From: Metarhizobium sp964253915
GTDB lineage: Bacteria; Pseudomonadota; Alphaproteobacteria; Rhizobiales; Rhizobiaceae
DNA: 64,000 bases
Direction: 5' to 3'
Assembly (NCBI RefSeq): GCF_964253915.1
Contig: NZ_CAXUSG020000011.1
Location: forward strand, 124,001 to 188,000
The position numbers and the translations under genes were made by a program. Positions 44,880 through 54,283 of this stretch are shown here, piece after piece. A model generated the notes under the pieces. That model made no database searches. It had not been told where the DNA came from and saw only the letters and a list, made by a program, of their open reading frames with translations. Position 1 is the first letter of the stretch. Each line of letters opens with the position of its first letter.

Positions 44880-44984
44880 GTTTCGAGCATTTCCGCTTTT
44901 CTTCGAAACGCGAAAACGCTCTACCTCTTTGTTTTTACGCAATTCCGGGCGCAAAACCGCTGCGCACTTTTGCTGGAATTGCTC
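44880..44984. repeat. Rhizobial-type intergenic palindromic repeat
   Basis: Between the convergent DUF2218 and esterase genes are two imperfect palindromes. The first runs from GAGCATTTCCGC to GCGAAAACGCTC (44886-44922). The second is bounded by GCAATTCC (44939-44946) and GGAATTGC (44975-44982). I recall near-identical elements as frequent between rhizobial genes, which was not checked. It may serve as a transcription end for both genes. Confidence 0.55.
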
Positions 44985-46579
44985 TAGCGGCCGAACAGTG
45001 CGCTCAGTCCGTCCGAAATGGCACCCCGCCAGACGACGTAATCGTGCCCCCCGGCATATTCGCGGTAGGACACCGGCACGCCCTTGGCGACGAGGATGTC
45101 GCGGAGATGACGGTTGGTTTCGAGGATGCCGGCGGTGCCTTGATGCGGCCCGCTCTCGAACAGGCCGGCCGAGAGGAAGAAGCGCAAGTTCGGCGCCGTA
45201 GCTTCCGCCAGCGTCGCCGCCACATATTCTTGCCGGTCGCGCGGCGTTCCCGCCGGGCTCCACCAGAAGGAGCCGGAGAGGCTGAGGACATTGCCGAAGC
45301 TTTCGGGGTGCCGCAGCGCCACGGTTGCGGCAGCCAGGCCGCCGTAGCTCGATCCGGCAAGGATGGTCCGGGCCGGCCGCGCCGCCATTCCGGTTTCGGA
45401 CAGCACTCGTGGCAGCAGGTCGCTGGCCATGAAATCCGCAAAATCAGCGTTACCGGGCAGTTCGCGCGCCCGGGTTTCCCGATCCGGATTGGCGATGAAC
45501 ACGGCAACGACCGGCGGTATCGCCTTCGCGGCGATCATGGCGTCGAGGATCGCCGGCAGCGGCACTTTCGACATGTATTCGCTGGCGTCAAAGACAAAAA
45601 GCAGGAGTGTATCGGGATTGGCCGGATTGAAGCCGGCAGGGCGATAAAGGCTGATCGTGCGGCGGTTGCCGAGCATTTTGCTCTCCACCTCGAAACTGGA
45701 GAGGGAACCTTGGCCGTTGTCCGTGCCCGCCAGCCAGGGCTGCGCAGGGGCATCGGCGAGTTCGAGCAGGGATTCCTGCCTGTAGGCATCGATTGCCTCT
45801 GCCGGCCAGGGATGGTGGTTCAGCGGGTCGGCTTTCGCGGTCGCCAGGATGGCGATGCGCCGGTCGCGGGCGGTTCCCGGTACGTCGGGCACGTCGAAGG
45901 CCAGTTGGTAGGAGAGCCGGGTGTCGTTCGGAACGACAAAACTCTTGAACCAGACATCGCTTTCGCCAAGGCGCTGCAGTTCCTCATGGTCGCCGGACGG
46001 CGCCCCGAACAGGCGGACGTTGCGCTTGGCGCCCCGTGCCAGGAAGGTGACGATCTTCCGGCCGTCGGCCGCATCCTCGATCAGCGGCGTGCCGTGTGCC
46101 TCGACGGCCGACCAGAAGGTTTTGGTCGTTCCGCCCTGCGAAAGATCCGCCGCGAGCGTCGTTAATTGCGGGCTCAGCAACGGATCCGGTGTCGCAATTT
46201 GCTCGGAGACCGGCAGGCGCTGGAGGATTTCTAGGCTATAGTCGCCCGTGCGGCGTGCCGTCAGTTTCAACTGTCCCGGCGTTTCACCCTCGACATAGCG
46301 GAATTCGACCGCTCCGCTCGCATCCTCTGCCAGACGGCGCAAGTGGGCGCCGTCTGAGGTGACGAGGTCGAGATCAAACCGTCCCTCGGTCACCCGCAGG
46401 GTTCCGGTGACGTAGTCGCTGCGTCCTGCCGTCGTTGTAAAGGTCGCCACCTCGCCACCGGCCATCTGGCCCAGACGCGGGGTCATGGGCAACAGCAAGG
46501 CATCGTCCGCCTTCAGCGGCACGGAGAGGATGAGCAAGGCGGACATCGCGGACGACAGGAGACGGAGCGGCAATCGCAT
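44984..46579 (-). CDS. Exported Fes-like siderophore esterase (alpha/beta hydrolase)
   Basis: This 531-residue protein begins with a signal peptide (ALLILSVPLKA, cut near residue 25), has an N-terminal beta domain, and then an enterochelin-esterase-type hydrolase. The nucleophile is S411 in AGSSYGGLAA, and the catalytic histidine is probably the one in AGGHDYVVWRGAI. Fes enzymes hydrolyse catecholate tri-esters to free iron; the signal peptide places this one in the periplasm, as for IroE. It is encoded 9 bases after the TonB receptor gene that starts at 48820, so the two are co-transcribed. Substrate is inferred to be a catecholate siderophore or its product. Confidence 0.88.
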   Translation of the reverse strand: MRLPLRLLSSAMSALLILSVPLKADDALLLPMTPRLGQMAGGEVATFTTTAGRSDYVTGTLRVTEGRFDLDLVTSDGAHLRRLAEDASGAVEFRYVEGETPGQLKLTARRTGDYSLEILQRLPVSEQIATPDPLLSPQLTTLAADLSQGGTTKTFWSAVEAHGTPLIEDAADGRKIVTFLARGAKRNVRLFGAPSGDHEELQRLGESDVWFKSFVVPNDTRLSYQLAFDVPDVPGTARDRRIAILATAKADPLNHHPWPAEAIDAYRQESLLELADAPAQPWLAGTDNGQGSLSSFEVESKMLGNRRTISLYRPAGFNPANPDTLLLFVFDASEYMSKVPLPAILDAMIAAKAIPPVVAVFIANPDRETRARELPGNADFADFMASDLLPRVLSETGMAARPARTILAGSSYGGLAAATVALRHPESFGNVLSLSGSFWWSPAGTPRDRQEYVAATLAEATAPNLRFFLSAGLFESGPHQGTAGILETNRHLRDILVAKGVPVSYREYAGGHDYVVWRGAISDGLSALFGR

Positions 46580-46588
46580 TCAGGCCAT

Positions 46589-48820
46589 TTACCAGGTTTT
46601 CTTCAGGGTCGCGACCACGCTGCGGCCGGAGCCATAGAAGCAGGCATAGGCACTGGCGCATGAGGCGACATAGGTCTTGTCGGCAAGGTTCTTGACGTTG
46701 ACCTGCAGCGACAGCCCCTTCAGGTCGGCGTTGACGGCACCGAAATCGTAACTCGCCATGGCGTCGAACAGCGTGACGGCCGGCACCTTGAAGGTATCGG
46801 TGTTGTTGCCGAAGCTCGATCCGATGTAGCGGACGCCGGCGCCGAGCGTCAGGCCTTCCAGCGCGCCGCTGTCGAAACCATAGGTGCCCCATAGGGCCGC
46901 CTGATGCGCCGGGATACGGGCCGGCGTCTTGCCGATCTCGCCCGCCGTGACGGAATCGACGATTTCAGAGTCGATGTAGCTGTAGCTGGCGATCAGCGAG
47001 AGATTGTCGCGGATCTCGGTTTTTGCCGACAGTTCCAGGCCGCGATTATGGATCTCGCCGATCTGGGAGTAGACGCTGCGCCCGAGCGTGCCGTTCCAGG
47101 CGCCCATCACCACGTCGTTCTGTGTCAGGTCGTAATAGGCGACCGTCAGCAGCGTATTGCTGCCCTCGGGCGCATATTTGGCGCCGATCTCAAACTGGCT
47201 GGCCGTGGTCGGCGAAAACGCCGCCTGTCCTTGTTCCGGCATCTGCAGTGCCGGCTCGAAGGAGGTCGAATAGCTGACATAAGGCGCGATGCCGTTGTCG
47301 AAGCGATACAGCGCCCCGGCGCGCCAGGTGAAATCGCCGTCGTCATAGGCCTGATCGTTGTTGGAGGTCAGGCGGTCGTCGATGTCGGTGCTGGCCCAGT
47401 CGTAGCGGATGCCGGCCATCAGGTTGAGCTTGCCGATTTCCACCTGGTCTTGCAGGTAGATGCCGGTCTGCTTTGCCGTCAGCTCCTGCAGGTCGCTGGT
47501 GTTAAGGGTCAGCGAGGCATAATCGAAACCACCATAGACGGGATTGTTGAGGTCGATGCTCGGCACCGAAGCCCGGCCCCATTCGTAGTCGCGGGTGCGA
47601 TACCGGTAGTCGAGACCGCCAAGGAGCGTGTGTGACGCCGCCCCGGTGTCGAATTCGGCCTGCAGCTGGTTGTCGATGGCGAATTGCCGCCAGCTGTCGG
47701 TGCCGCCGCTTGCCGAGCGGTTGACGATCGTGTCGAAGCCGGTGACGGGATCGGGGCTGGCATAACCCCAGACCAGCGTATGGTGCTCCGTGCCGACCCA
47801 GTGGAAGCGGGCATTCTGACGGAACGTGAACGTGTCGTTGATGACCCGTTCGAACTCGTAGCCGATCCAGGCCTGCTCGCGGCGGAACCGTTCATAGTTC
47901 GGGTCGGAAACGAAGAAGTCGCGCGGAACGTAGCCGTATCCTTCGATCGGATCGATCGTGCCGGCGGCATCGAGGAAGTTGCGGAAGCCGGCATCCGGCT
48001 CGTTCTGGTATCCGCCCAGAACGGTCAGCGTCGTATTGGCGTCCGGCGTCCAGGTCACGGACGGCGCGATCGCGAAGCTGCGCTGCTTGGCAAGATTTTC
48101 CTGCAGATCCTGGCTGAGACCGGTTGCCGCCAGCCGGTAAGCGAAATCCTCGTTGCCCGGCACCTTGTCGCTGATGTCGAAGCCGGCGCTGATATGCTTG
48201 TCGGTGCCGAGCGACACCTGCACTTCGCGCAACGGCTGGTCGGTTGGCTTCTTGCTCACCATGTTGACGAGGCCGCCCGGGTTTGCCTGGCCGTAGAGCA
48301 CGGAGGAGGGACCGGAAAGCAGTTCGACGCGCTCCAGCAGGTAAGGATCGACCTTGGCATAGGAAAGATCGCCGGCCAGGAACAGCCCGTCGAGATAACG
48401 CGGCACGTAATAGAAGCCGCGCACGAACATTTCGTCGCGCAGGTTGGAGGCGCCGCGATATTCGGTGAAGACGCCCGGCGTATACCGCAGCGCTTCGGCC
48501 ACGGAGCCGACATCCTGGTCCTGCATCTGGTCTTTGGCGACGACGGCGATCGATTGCGGCGTCTTGGCGATCGGCGTGTCCGACTTGGTGCCGGAACGGC
48601 TCTGCTTGGCGACATAACCGTCGACCGGGCCACCGCCCTTTTCCTGGCCCTTGGCATTGAGGTTGATGGTTTCCAGCGTCGTCGCCTGGCCGCCGTCGCT
48701 ATCCTGGGCTCTGGCTGCCGAAAGCGCGATGAAACTGACCGCTGCTGCAAGCGCTGCCCGCTGCGCCAGCAAGGATCCGGTGGAAAGGAAAGAACGCGCC
48801 ATAGCCGATGCCCCCATCAT
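46589..48820 (-). CDS. TonB-dependent siderophore receptor
   Basis: This 743-residue outer-membrane receptor has a signal peptide ending SAARA before QDSDGG, then the plug (PIAKTPQSIAVVAKDQMQDQ, LRYTPGVFTEYRG, MFVRGFYYVPRYLDG, VELLSGPSSVLYGQANPGG) and a barrel ending TLKKTW. These are FhuA/FoxA/FpvA-type motifs. No STN domain precedes the plug. The start may be the ATG at 48820 or at 48802. It is divergent from an AraC regulator gene whose upstream direct repeats lie in the shared promoter, and it heads an operon with a Fes-like esterase. Confidence 0.92.
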   Translation of the reverse strand: MMGASAMARSFLSTGSLLAQRAALAAAVSFIALSAARAQDSDGGQATTLETINLNAKGQEKGGGPVDGYVAKQSRSGTKSDTPIAKTPQSIAVVAKDQMQDQDVGSVAEALRYTPGVFTEYRGASNLRDEMFVRGFYYVPRYLDGLFLAGDLSYAKVDPYLLERVELLSGPSSVLYGQANPGGLVNMVSKKPTDQPLREVQVSLGTDKHISAGFDISDKVPGNEDFAYRLAATGLSQDLQENLAKQRSFAIAPSVTWTPDANTTLTVLGGYQNEPDAGFRNFLDAAGTIDPIEGYGYVPRDFFVSDPNYERFRREQAWIGYEFERVINDTFTFRQNARFHWVGTEHHTLVWGYASPDPVTGFDTIVNRSASGGTDSWRQFAIDNQLQAEFDTGAASHTLLGGLDYRYRTRDYEWGRASVPSIDLNNPVYGGFDYASLTLNTSDLQELTAKQTGIYLQDQVEIGKLNLMAGIRYDWASTDIDDRLTSNNDQAYDDGDFTWRAGALYRFDNGIAPYVSYSTSFEPALQMPEQGQAAFSPTTASQFEIGAKYAPEGSNTLLTVAYYDLTQNDVVMGAWNGTLGRSVYSQIGEIHNRGLELSAKTEIRDNLSLIASYSYIDSEIVDSVTAGEIGKTPARIPAHQAALWGTYGFDSGALEGLTLGAGVRYIGSSFGNNTDTFKVPAVTLFDAMASYDFGAVNADLKGLSLQVNVKNLADKTYVASCASAYACFYGSGRSVVATLKKTW

Positions 48821-48912
48821 GCGATAATCCGCCTCGGCTGGAGGCGGTAAACTTGATTGGCGGCCTCATGTATATGGTTAGGATAGAGTTGCTGTCGACC
48901 GCAAAGACATTG

Positions 48913-48945
48913 GCGCAAACGGCAAAAAACTACGCGCAAACGGCA
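48913..48945. promoter_or_regulatory. Direct repeats 21 bp apart, likely AraC-type operator
   Basis: The 12-base word GCGCAAACGGCA occurs at 48913-48924 and again at 48934-48945. The 21-bp period (two helix turns) and direct orientation are typical of AraC-family binding sites. They sit between the divergent TonB receptor gene and the AraC gene, about 20 bases before the AraC ATG. Confidence 0.72.
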
Positions 48946-48964
48946 GGCTTGGCCGGAAGCGGCA

Positions 48965-49867
48965 ATGGCTTCAGACATGGAAATGACCGCAATGCCACAG
49001 AGGATCCTCCCCGACGTTCCGCAACACCTGTTTGTCGGCGCCATGGATGGTGTCACCACCTGCACGCCGGATACCGAGCTTCACGACATCTGGCCCAAAT
49101 TCATCGTCATGGTGATCCTGCAGGGCGAGCAGCATTTCACCATCGATGGCGAACGTTTCGATATCGATGCGGGGCAGGGGCGGGAGGCGAGCCCGGTCGT
49201 CTTCATGCTCAACGTCGCCCGCTTCTGCAAGCTGCAATTCATCAACGAGAGCGAGGTGCCGCTGCGCAAGGTAATGATTTCGGCGCCGTTTCCGTGGGTT
49301 GAACGGCTGATCCAGTCGCAGCCGGATGGCATGCCGAAGCTCGAAGCCTTTTTCGCCCAGCACCTCAGTCAGTTCAGCTTCCGGCCGAGCCAGCATATCG
49401 TCCACCTGTCGGAGCAGATCGTCGATCCGCCGTCGGCCATGCGTGGTGAGTTGCAGACGCTCTATCGCCGCTCGCACGCGATGGACATCCTTTGCCACGC
49501 CTGCGCGCTGATGCTGGAGAGCGAAGAGGGCGCCTCGGCCCGCGCCGGATTGATGAGCCGGCGGCAGAGCGAAAGGGTGCGGGAATACATTGCCGCCAAC
49601 ATCCGCCGCGACCTGACGATCGAAAACATCGCCCGCGAGGTCGGTCTCAGCACATCCTCGGTGCAGCGGCACTTCAAGGAGCATTTCGGCCTGACGATCT
49701 TCGAGTTCATCCGCCAGAAGCGCCTGGAAAGCGCCCGCTGGGCACTCGAAAGCGACGGCGTGCCGATCGCCCAAGCGGCCTATATCGCCGGATACAACAA
49801 CCCTTCCAGTTTCACCACCGCCTTCAAGAAGGCCTACGGTGTTTCCCCGAAATATCGCCGCGCCTGA
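48965..49867 (+). CDS. AraC-family regulator of the siderophore-receptor locus
   Basis: This 300-residue regulator has an N-terminal sensing domain (PQHLFVGAMDGVTTC, FIVMVILQGEQHFTIDGERF) and a C-terminal AraC domain with two helix-turn-helix units (LTIENIAREVGLSTSSVQRH and APIAQAAYIAGYNNPSSFTT-like segment with PIAQAAYIAGYNNPSSF). It resembles PchR/AlcR-like activators that sense the ferric siderophore in the cytoplasm. It is divergent from a TonB receptor-esterase operon and 78 bases before a siderophore-binding protein gene, and a pair of likely operators lies just upstream. Confidence 0.9.
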   Translation: MASDMEMTAMPQRILPDVPQHLFVGAMDGVTTCTPDTELHDIWPKFIVMVILQGEQHFTIDGERFDIDAGQGREASPVVFMLNVARFCKLQFINESEVPLRKVMISAPFPWVERLIQSQPDGMPKLEAFFAQHLSQFSFRPSQHIVHLSEQIVDPPSAMRGELQTLYRRSHAMDILCHACALMLESEEGASARAGLMSRRQSERVREYIAANIRRDLTIENIAREVGLSTSSVQRHFKEHFGLTIFEFIRQKRLESARWALESDGVPIAQAAYIAGYNNPSSFTTAFKKAYGVSPKYRRA

Positions 49868-49945
49868 ACGCCGCAGATTTGCCGGCGATGTTGCCTCGCG
49901 GTGAAAATGCCGCTAGTGATCCGAAAAAACATGAGGGAGTTATTC

Positions 49946-50863
49946 ATGATTTTTCGAGCTGCCGCATTCGTTGCAATCCTCCTGTCGGCGCTTGCCGGCT
50001 CCGCCGCTGCCGAAACCATCACCGTCGAACATGCGAGCGGCAAGACCGACGTCGCCGTCAACCCGGAGAAGGTGCTGGTTTACGATCTCGGCGCGCTGGA
50101 AAACCTCGACCAGCTCGGAATAACCGTGACCGGCGTTCCCGGCTCGAACATCCCGCCGGCACTGGAAAAATACAAGGATGCCGCCTTTGCCAAGGTCGGT
50201 ACGCTGTTCGAACCTGATCTCGAAGCGGTCAACAGCGCCGAGCCGGACCTGATCATCGTCGCCGCTCGCAGCAGCCCGCATTATGCGGCACTCTCGGCCA
50301 TGGCGCCGACCATCGACCTGACGTTGCCGGATCAGGATCTCATCACCGGCGTCAAGCGCAATGCCGAAATCATCGGCAAAATCTTCGGCAAGCAGGTGGA
50401 GATGAAAGCGCGCATCGACCGGCTGGATGCCTCGGTTGCCGAACTCAAATCATTGGCGCCGCAGGTCGGCACCGGCCTGATCCTGCTGACGACGGGTGGC
50501 AAGGTCAGCGCTTATGGCAAGGGCTCGCGGTTCGGTGAAATCCACGATGCCTTCGGCGTTCTGCCTGCCGATACGGATCTGCAGCAGGCGACCCACGGCC
50601 AGGCGATCTCCTACGAATACATTCTCGAAAAGAACCCCGACTGGCTGTTCGTCATCGATCGCGATGCGGCCATCGGCCAGCAGGGACAATCGGCCGCCTC
50701 GCTGCTCGACAACGACCTCGTGCACCAGACGAAGGCCTGGAAGAACGGTCATGTTCTCTATCTCGATTCCGCCAAGCTTTACCTGACGGGGGCGGGAATT
50801 CAGTCGCACCAGGATATCGTCGACGTGCTGCTCAAGGCGTTTCACGCCTCGCTTGGCCGGTGA
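49946..50863 (+). CDS. FatB/CeuA-type siderophore-binding periplasmic protein
   Basis: This 305-residue protein has a signal peptide (MIFRAAAFVAILLSALAG) cleaved after SAAA, followed by ETITVEHASGKTDVAVNPEK. The class III fold motifs are VLVYDLGALENLDQLGI and DLIIVAARSSPHYAAL. These belong to the FatB/YclQ/CeuA group that binds catecholate siderophores such as anguibactin, petrobactin or bis-catecholates. The start ATG 49946 has an AGGGAG ribosome-binding site five bases upstream. No permease or ATPase gene follows, so it must use the permeases of another locus, possibly the one at 10328-13232, or a distant one. Confidence 0.88.
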   Translation: MIFRAAAFVAILLSALAGSAAAETITVEHASGKTDVAVNPEKVLVYDLGALENLDQLGITVTGVPGSNIPPALEKYKDAAFAKVGTLFEPDLEAVNSAEPDLIIVAARSSPHYAALSAMAPTIDLTLPDQDLITGVKRNAEIIGKIFGKQVEMKARIDRLDASVAELKSLAPQVGTGLILLTTGGKVSAYGKGSRFGEIHDAFGVLPADTDLQQATHGQAISYEYILEKNPDWLFVIDRDAAIGQQGQSAASLLDNDLVHQTKAWKNGHVLYLDSAKLYLTGAGIQSHQDIVDVLLKAFHASLGR

Positions 50864-50929
50864 CAATTCCGGCTCTGCGTCCGCAACTCAGGTAACGGAC
50901 GCAGGCTCCCGCTTGGGAATTTTACGGGT

Positions 50930-52297
50930 TTACAACGCCTCCGCTCGTTCGTCCGCCACCGCGCGTGCGACCGCTTGCGCCTGGACGCGGATGTCGGGAA
51001 CAGCGGTGATTTCCCAGAAGCGGCCGGCTGTCAGGGCGCCGACGGCATAGATGTTGTCGTGAACCCGCTCCTGCGCATCGACGACCCGCGAACCCTCGTC
51101 GACAGTGATGCCGAGGCCGAGCGGGTCGGCATGGATCAGCCCGTCATTCGCCATCGCCCGCAGCAACGGTGAATGCTCGATGCCGGCACGTTCCATGCCC
51201 GTACAGTTGACGATGCGATCCACCGTCACGCCCACTTCACCGGATTTACCGCGGGGGCGAAAATTCACCGCGAGCGCATCGGCCGTTTCCGTGATGCTGT
51301 GCAGGAACCCGGCGTGCAGGCGCACCGTTCCGTCATCCCGCAAGGTCTGGAAACGCTGGTGCACATCGGGCGCGATGCGGTGGCGGTGGATGTTCCACCA
51401 GGCGAGCGCATGGCGCAGGAAACGTGCCCGCTCCGCAGGCGCCAGCCCTTGCCACAGCGCCTGCGTGCGCGGCCTGAGGGCATCCATGACACGCCGCCAG
51501 TCCTCCACCTCGTCCGCCGCCGTCCGCAGCGCATGCAGGATGGCGCTCAGCCTGTCCGGCAGGTCGCCGACGTCGATGTCGGCCGGTGGCAGCGGATGGC
51601 GGACATGCGCAAGTGGCGCCAGGCCGCGCCGCGACAGAACCTCGATCGGCCCACGGTGTCCATGGGCGCGCAGGGACAGCACCTGATCGATCATGGTCAG
51701 GCCCGAGCCAAGAATGCAGATCCGCTCGTCCGGCCGCACCCTCCGTAGCCATGACAGGCGCCAGGGATTGCGGACGATGCGGCTGCGTGCCGCCGCCGTC
51801 AGGCTGTCGACCGGCACCGGGATCGGCGCATTGCCGAGCCCCAGACAGAGAACGATATGACGCCCGGCGATCTCGTCGCCGTTTTCGAGCTGGAAACCGA
51901 AGGTGCGGGCGTAACGCTCGATACAGCCGGTGGCTTTCGCCTTGATGAAATCGACCCGGCATTTTCGCTTGCGCAGATGGGCCGCCAGGGTGTCGCGGAG
52001 ATAGAGGCCATAATCGCCGCGCGAGGCGAAATCGGCGCCGGAGACGTGTTTGCCCTTGCGCTCCAGCCAGTCGACGAAATCGTTCGGGCGGTCCGGGAAA
52101 AGGCTCATGCGGCTGGCCGGCACGTTGAGGCGATGGAGATAGAGTTCCGTGCGGTAGGCGGTGCCGCGTCCGAAACCGGGATTGTCTCCGACAATGGCGA
52201 TGGAGGAAGACGGGGGCAAGGTTTCGATCAGGTTGCAGGCCATGGCAATGGCCGAGAAACCGGCGCCAAGGACGACGACGTCATAAATCAAGAGCAA
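50930..52297 (-). CDS. FAD/NAD(P)-binding protein (COG4529 type)
   Basis: This 455-residue flavoprotein has an N-terminal dinucleotide motif (VVVLGAGFSAIAMACNL), the family motif GFGRGTAYRTELYLHRLNVP, a second Rossmann motif (ICILGSGLTMIDQVL) and a C-terminal VNCTGMER. It fits the FAD/NAD(P)-binding COG4529 (YdhS-like) group of unknown reaction. It has no signal peptide. It lies between a siderophore-binding protein gene and the ssu transporter on the opposite strand. Members of this group often lie in iron or sulfur loci, but no role can be assigned here. Confidence 0.8.
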   Translation of the reverse strand: MLLIYDVVVLGAGFSAIAMACNLIETLPPSSSIAIVGDNPGFGRGTAYRTELYLHRLNVPASRMSLFPDRPNDFVDWLERKGKHVSGADFASRGDYGLYLRDTLAAHLRKRKCRVDFIKAKATGCIERYARTFGFQLENGDEIAGRHIVLCLGLGNAPIPVPVDSLTAAARSRIVRNPWRLSWLRRVRPDERICILGSGLTMIDQVLSLRAHGHRGPIEVLSRRGLAPLAHVRHPLPPADIDVGDLPDRLSAILHALRTAADEVEDWRRVMDALRPRTQALWQGLAPAERARFLRHALAWWNIHRHRIAPDVHQRFQTLRDDGTVRLHAGFLHSITETADALAVNFRPRGKSGEVGVTVDRIVNCTGMERAGIEHSPLLRAMANDGLIHADPLGLGITVDEGSRVVDAQERVHDNIYAVGALTAGRFWEITAVPDIRVQAQAVARAVADERAEAL

Positions 52298-52490
52298 CTC
52301 CCCATGCTGGCCCTAAAGGATAGGGCACTTGAAATTACCGTCCAGATCTCCCGACCCGTCACGAAAAAGGATTTTCCGACCAACGCCGGATTTTGGTGTC
52401 TTGTTCCTGTGAACAGCCGGGAGGCACTGTATTCTACTTTTCCTATCGATAATAAATATAATGATTGGCCTGCGGCCGAGGAGAACGAAA

Positions 52491-53444
52491 ATGCGCCTGA
52501 CACGACGCCTGTTCAACACGATGCTGACAAGTGCGGCCGCCATGCCGCTGATCGGCGCCATCCCGGCCCGGGCTGCCGACAAGCTGATCCGCGTCGGCTA
52601 CCAGAAATACGGCACGCTGGTTCTGCTGAAGGGCAAAGGTCTTCTGGAAAAGAAGCTGGCGGAGATCGGCTACACGGTGGAGTGGACGGAATTTCCGGCC
52701 GGTCCGCAGCTTCTGGAAGCGTTGAATGTCGGCGCCGTCGATTTCGGCTCCACCGGCGAAACTCCGCCGATTTTCGCCCAGGCCGCTGGCGCTCCGCTCG
52801 TCTACGTCGCGCATGAGCCGCCCGCACCGCGTGGTGAAGCAATACTCGTGCCGAAGGACAGCCCGATCCAGACCGTCGCCGACCTGAAGGGCAAGACGGT
52901 GGTGCTCAACAAGGGCTCAAACGTGCACTTCCTGCTGGTGAAGGCGCTGGAGGAGGCCGGCCTGAGCTACAGCGACATCACCGTCTCCTTCCTGCCGCCG
53001 GCCGATGCGCGCGCCGCCTTCGAGCAGGGCGCCGTCGATGCCTGGGTGATCTGGGATCCCTTCCAGGCCGCTGCCGAAGCCGCCATCGAGGCGCGCGAGC
53101 TGCGCAATGGCGAGAACCTGGTGCCCAATCACCAGTTCTACCTCAGCGCCCGCGATTTTGTTGCCGGCCATCCGCAGGCGCTGGAAGGCGTCATCGCCGC
53201 CATCGGCGAGATCGACGAGTGGGCCAAGGCCAATACGGCTGCCGCCGCCGCCGAGCTTTCTCCTTCCGTCGGCATTCCGCAGGACGTGCTGACCATTGCG
53301 CTGGAGCGCCAGTCCTACGGCGTCAAGCCGCTCGACAAGGCGGTCGTCGACCAGCAGCAGGAAATCGCCGATACCTTCTTCAAGCTCGGCCTCATCCCCA
53401 AGGAAATTTCCATCGCCGAGGCGGTGTGGAAGGGTGGTGCCTGA
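52491..53444 (+). CDS. ssuA: Aliphatic sulfonate ABC transporter substrate-binding protein
   Basis: This 317-residue periplasmic protein binds alkane sulfonates. The start MRLTRRLFNTML at 52491 has AGGAGA at the right spacing; the signal peptide ends ARA before ADKLIRVGYQ, and the RR at residues 5-6 may make it Tat-like. The SsuA core is seen in VGYQKYGTLVLLKGKGLLEK, LLEALNVGAVDFGSTGETPP and NKGSNVHFLLVKALEEAGL. It overlaps the permease gene as ATGA. A -10-like TATAAT is at 52457-52462 upstream, with no clear -35. The symbol rests on family motif and gene order. Confidence 0.9.
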   Translation: MRLTRRLFNTMLTSAAAMPLIGAIPARAADKLIRVGYQKYGTLVLLKGKGLLEKKLAEIGYTVEWTEFPAGPQLLEALNVGAVDFGSTGETPPIFAQAAGAPLVYVAHEPPAPRGEAILVPKDSPIQTVADLKGKTVVLNKGSNVHFLLVKALEEAGLSYSDITVSFLPPADARAAFEQGAVDAWVIWDPFQAAAEAAIEARELRNGENLVPNHQFYLSARDFVAGHPQALEGVIAAIGEIDEWAKANTAAAAAELSPSVGIPQDVLTIALERQSYGVKPLDKAVVDQQQEIADTFFKLGLIPKEISIAEAVWKGGA

Positions 53445-54283
53445 TGGCCGATACGTCGCTCGCTGCCTATCCGGCGGGGACCGAAACACGCAAGCTGAAC
53501 CTCTCTGGTCTGGGGCGCCGTCTGGCGCCCTGGGCCTTACCGTTTGTTCTGCTGGTCGTGTGGGAAATCGTCTCCCGCCTTGGTCTCGTCAATGCCCGGC
53601 TGATGCCGGCGCCGAGCATCGTCGCCGCCTCCTTCTGGCGGCTGCTCTGGGATGGATCGCTCATCTACCACACGCTGGCATCCACCCAGCGCGCCGTGAT
53701 TGGCCTCGCCATTGGCGGCTCCATCGGCTTCGTGCTCGGTGTTGCCAACGGCCTGTGGCGGCCGGCGGAAACGCTGCTCGACACCTCGATCCAGATGCTG
53801 CGCAACGTGCCGCATCTCGCCCTGATCCCGCTGGTCATCCTGTGGTTCGGTATCGGTGAGCAGGCCAAGATCTTCCTCGTCGCCATCGGCGTGTTCTTTC
53901 CGATCTACGTCAACACCTTCTACGGCGTACGCACCATCGATCCGCAAGTCGTGGAAATGGCTGAGGTCTACGGGCTCGACCGCAAGGCGCTGATCACGCG
54001 GATCGTCCTGCCCGGCGCGCTGCCGTCCATCCTCGTCGGCCTGCGTTACGCGTTGGGCTTCATGTGGCTGACACTGATCGTGGCGGAAACCATCTCCGCC
54101 ACCAATGGTATCGGCTACATGACGATGAATGCCCGCGAATTCCTGCAGACCGATATCGTGCTGCTCGGCATCATCGTCTACGCGCTGCTCGGCAAGCTCG
54201 CCGATGTGGCGACCCGTGCGCTGGAGCGGCGCCTGTTGCAATGGCATCCGGCCTATCAGCAGAAACAGGGAGCCAGCGCATGA
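53444..54283 (+). CDS. ssuC: Aliphatic sulfonate ABC transporter permease
   Basis: This 279-residue permease of the BPD_transp_1 family has six predicted helices and the EAA-loop-like segment VVEMAEVYGLDRKALITRIVLPGALPSI. The start at 53444 overlaps the ssuA stop (ATGA); longer readings are out of context. It forms the homodimeric channel for sulfonates with the ATPase encoded next, whose ATG overlaps its stop. The sequence LIPLVILWFGIGEQAKIFLV is a typical SsuC/TauC hallmark. Confidence 0.9.
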   Translation: MADTSLAAYPAGTETRKLNLSGLGRRLAPWALPFVLLVVWEIVSRLGLVNARLMPAPSIVAASFWRLLWDGSLIYHTLASTQRAVIGLAIGGSIGFVLGVANGLWRPAETLLDTSIQMLRNVPHLALIPLVILWFGIGEQAKIFLVAIGVFFPIYVNTFYGVRTIDPQVVEMAEVYGLDRKALITRIVLPGALPSILVGLRYALGFMWLTLIVAETISATNGIGYMTMNAREFLQTDIVLLGIIVYALLGKLADVATRALERRLLQWHPAYQQKQGASA

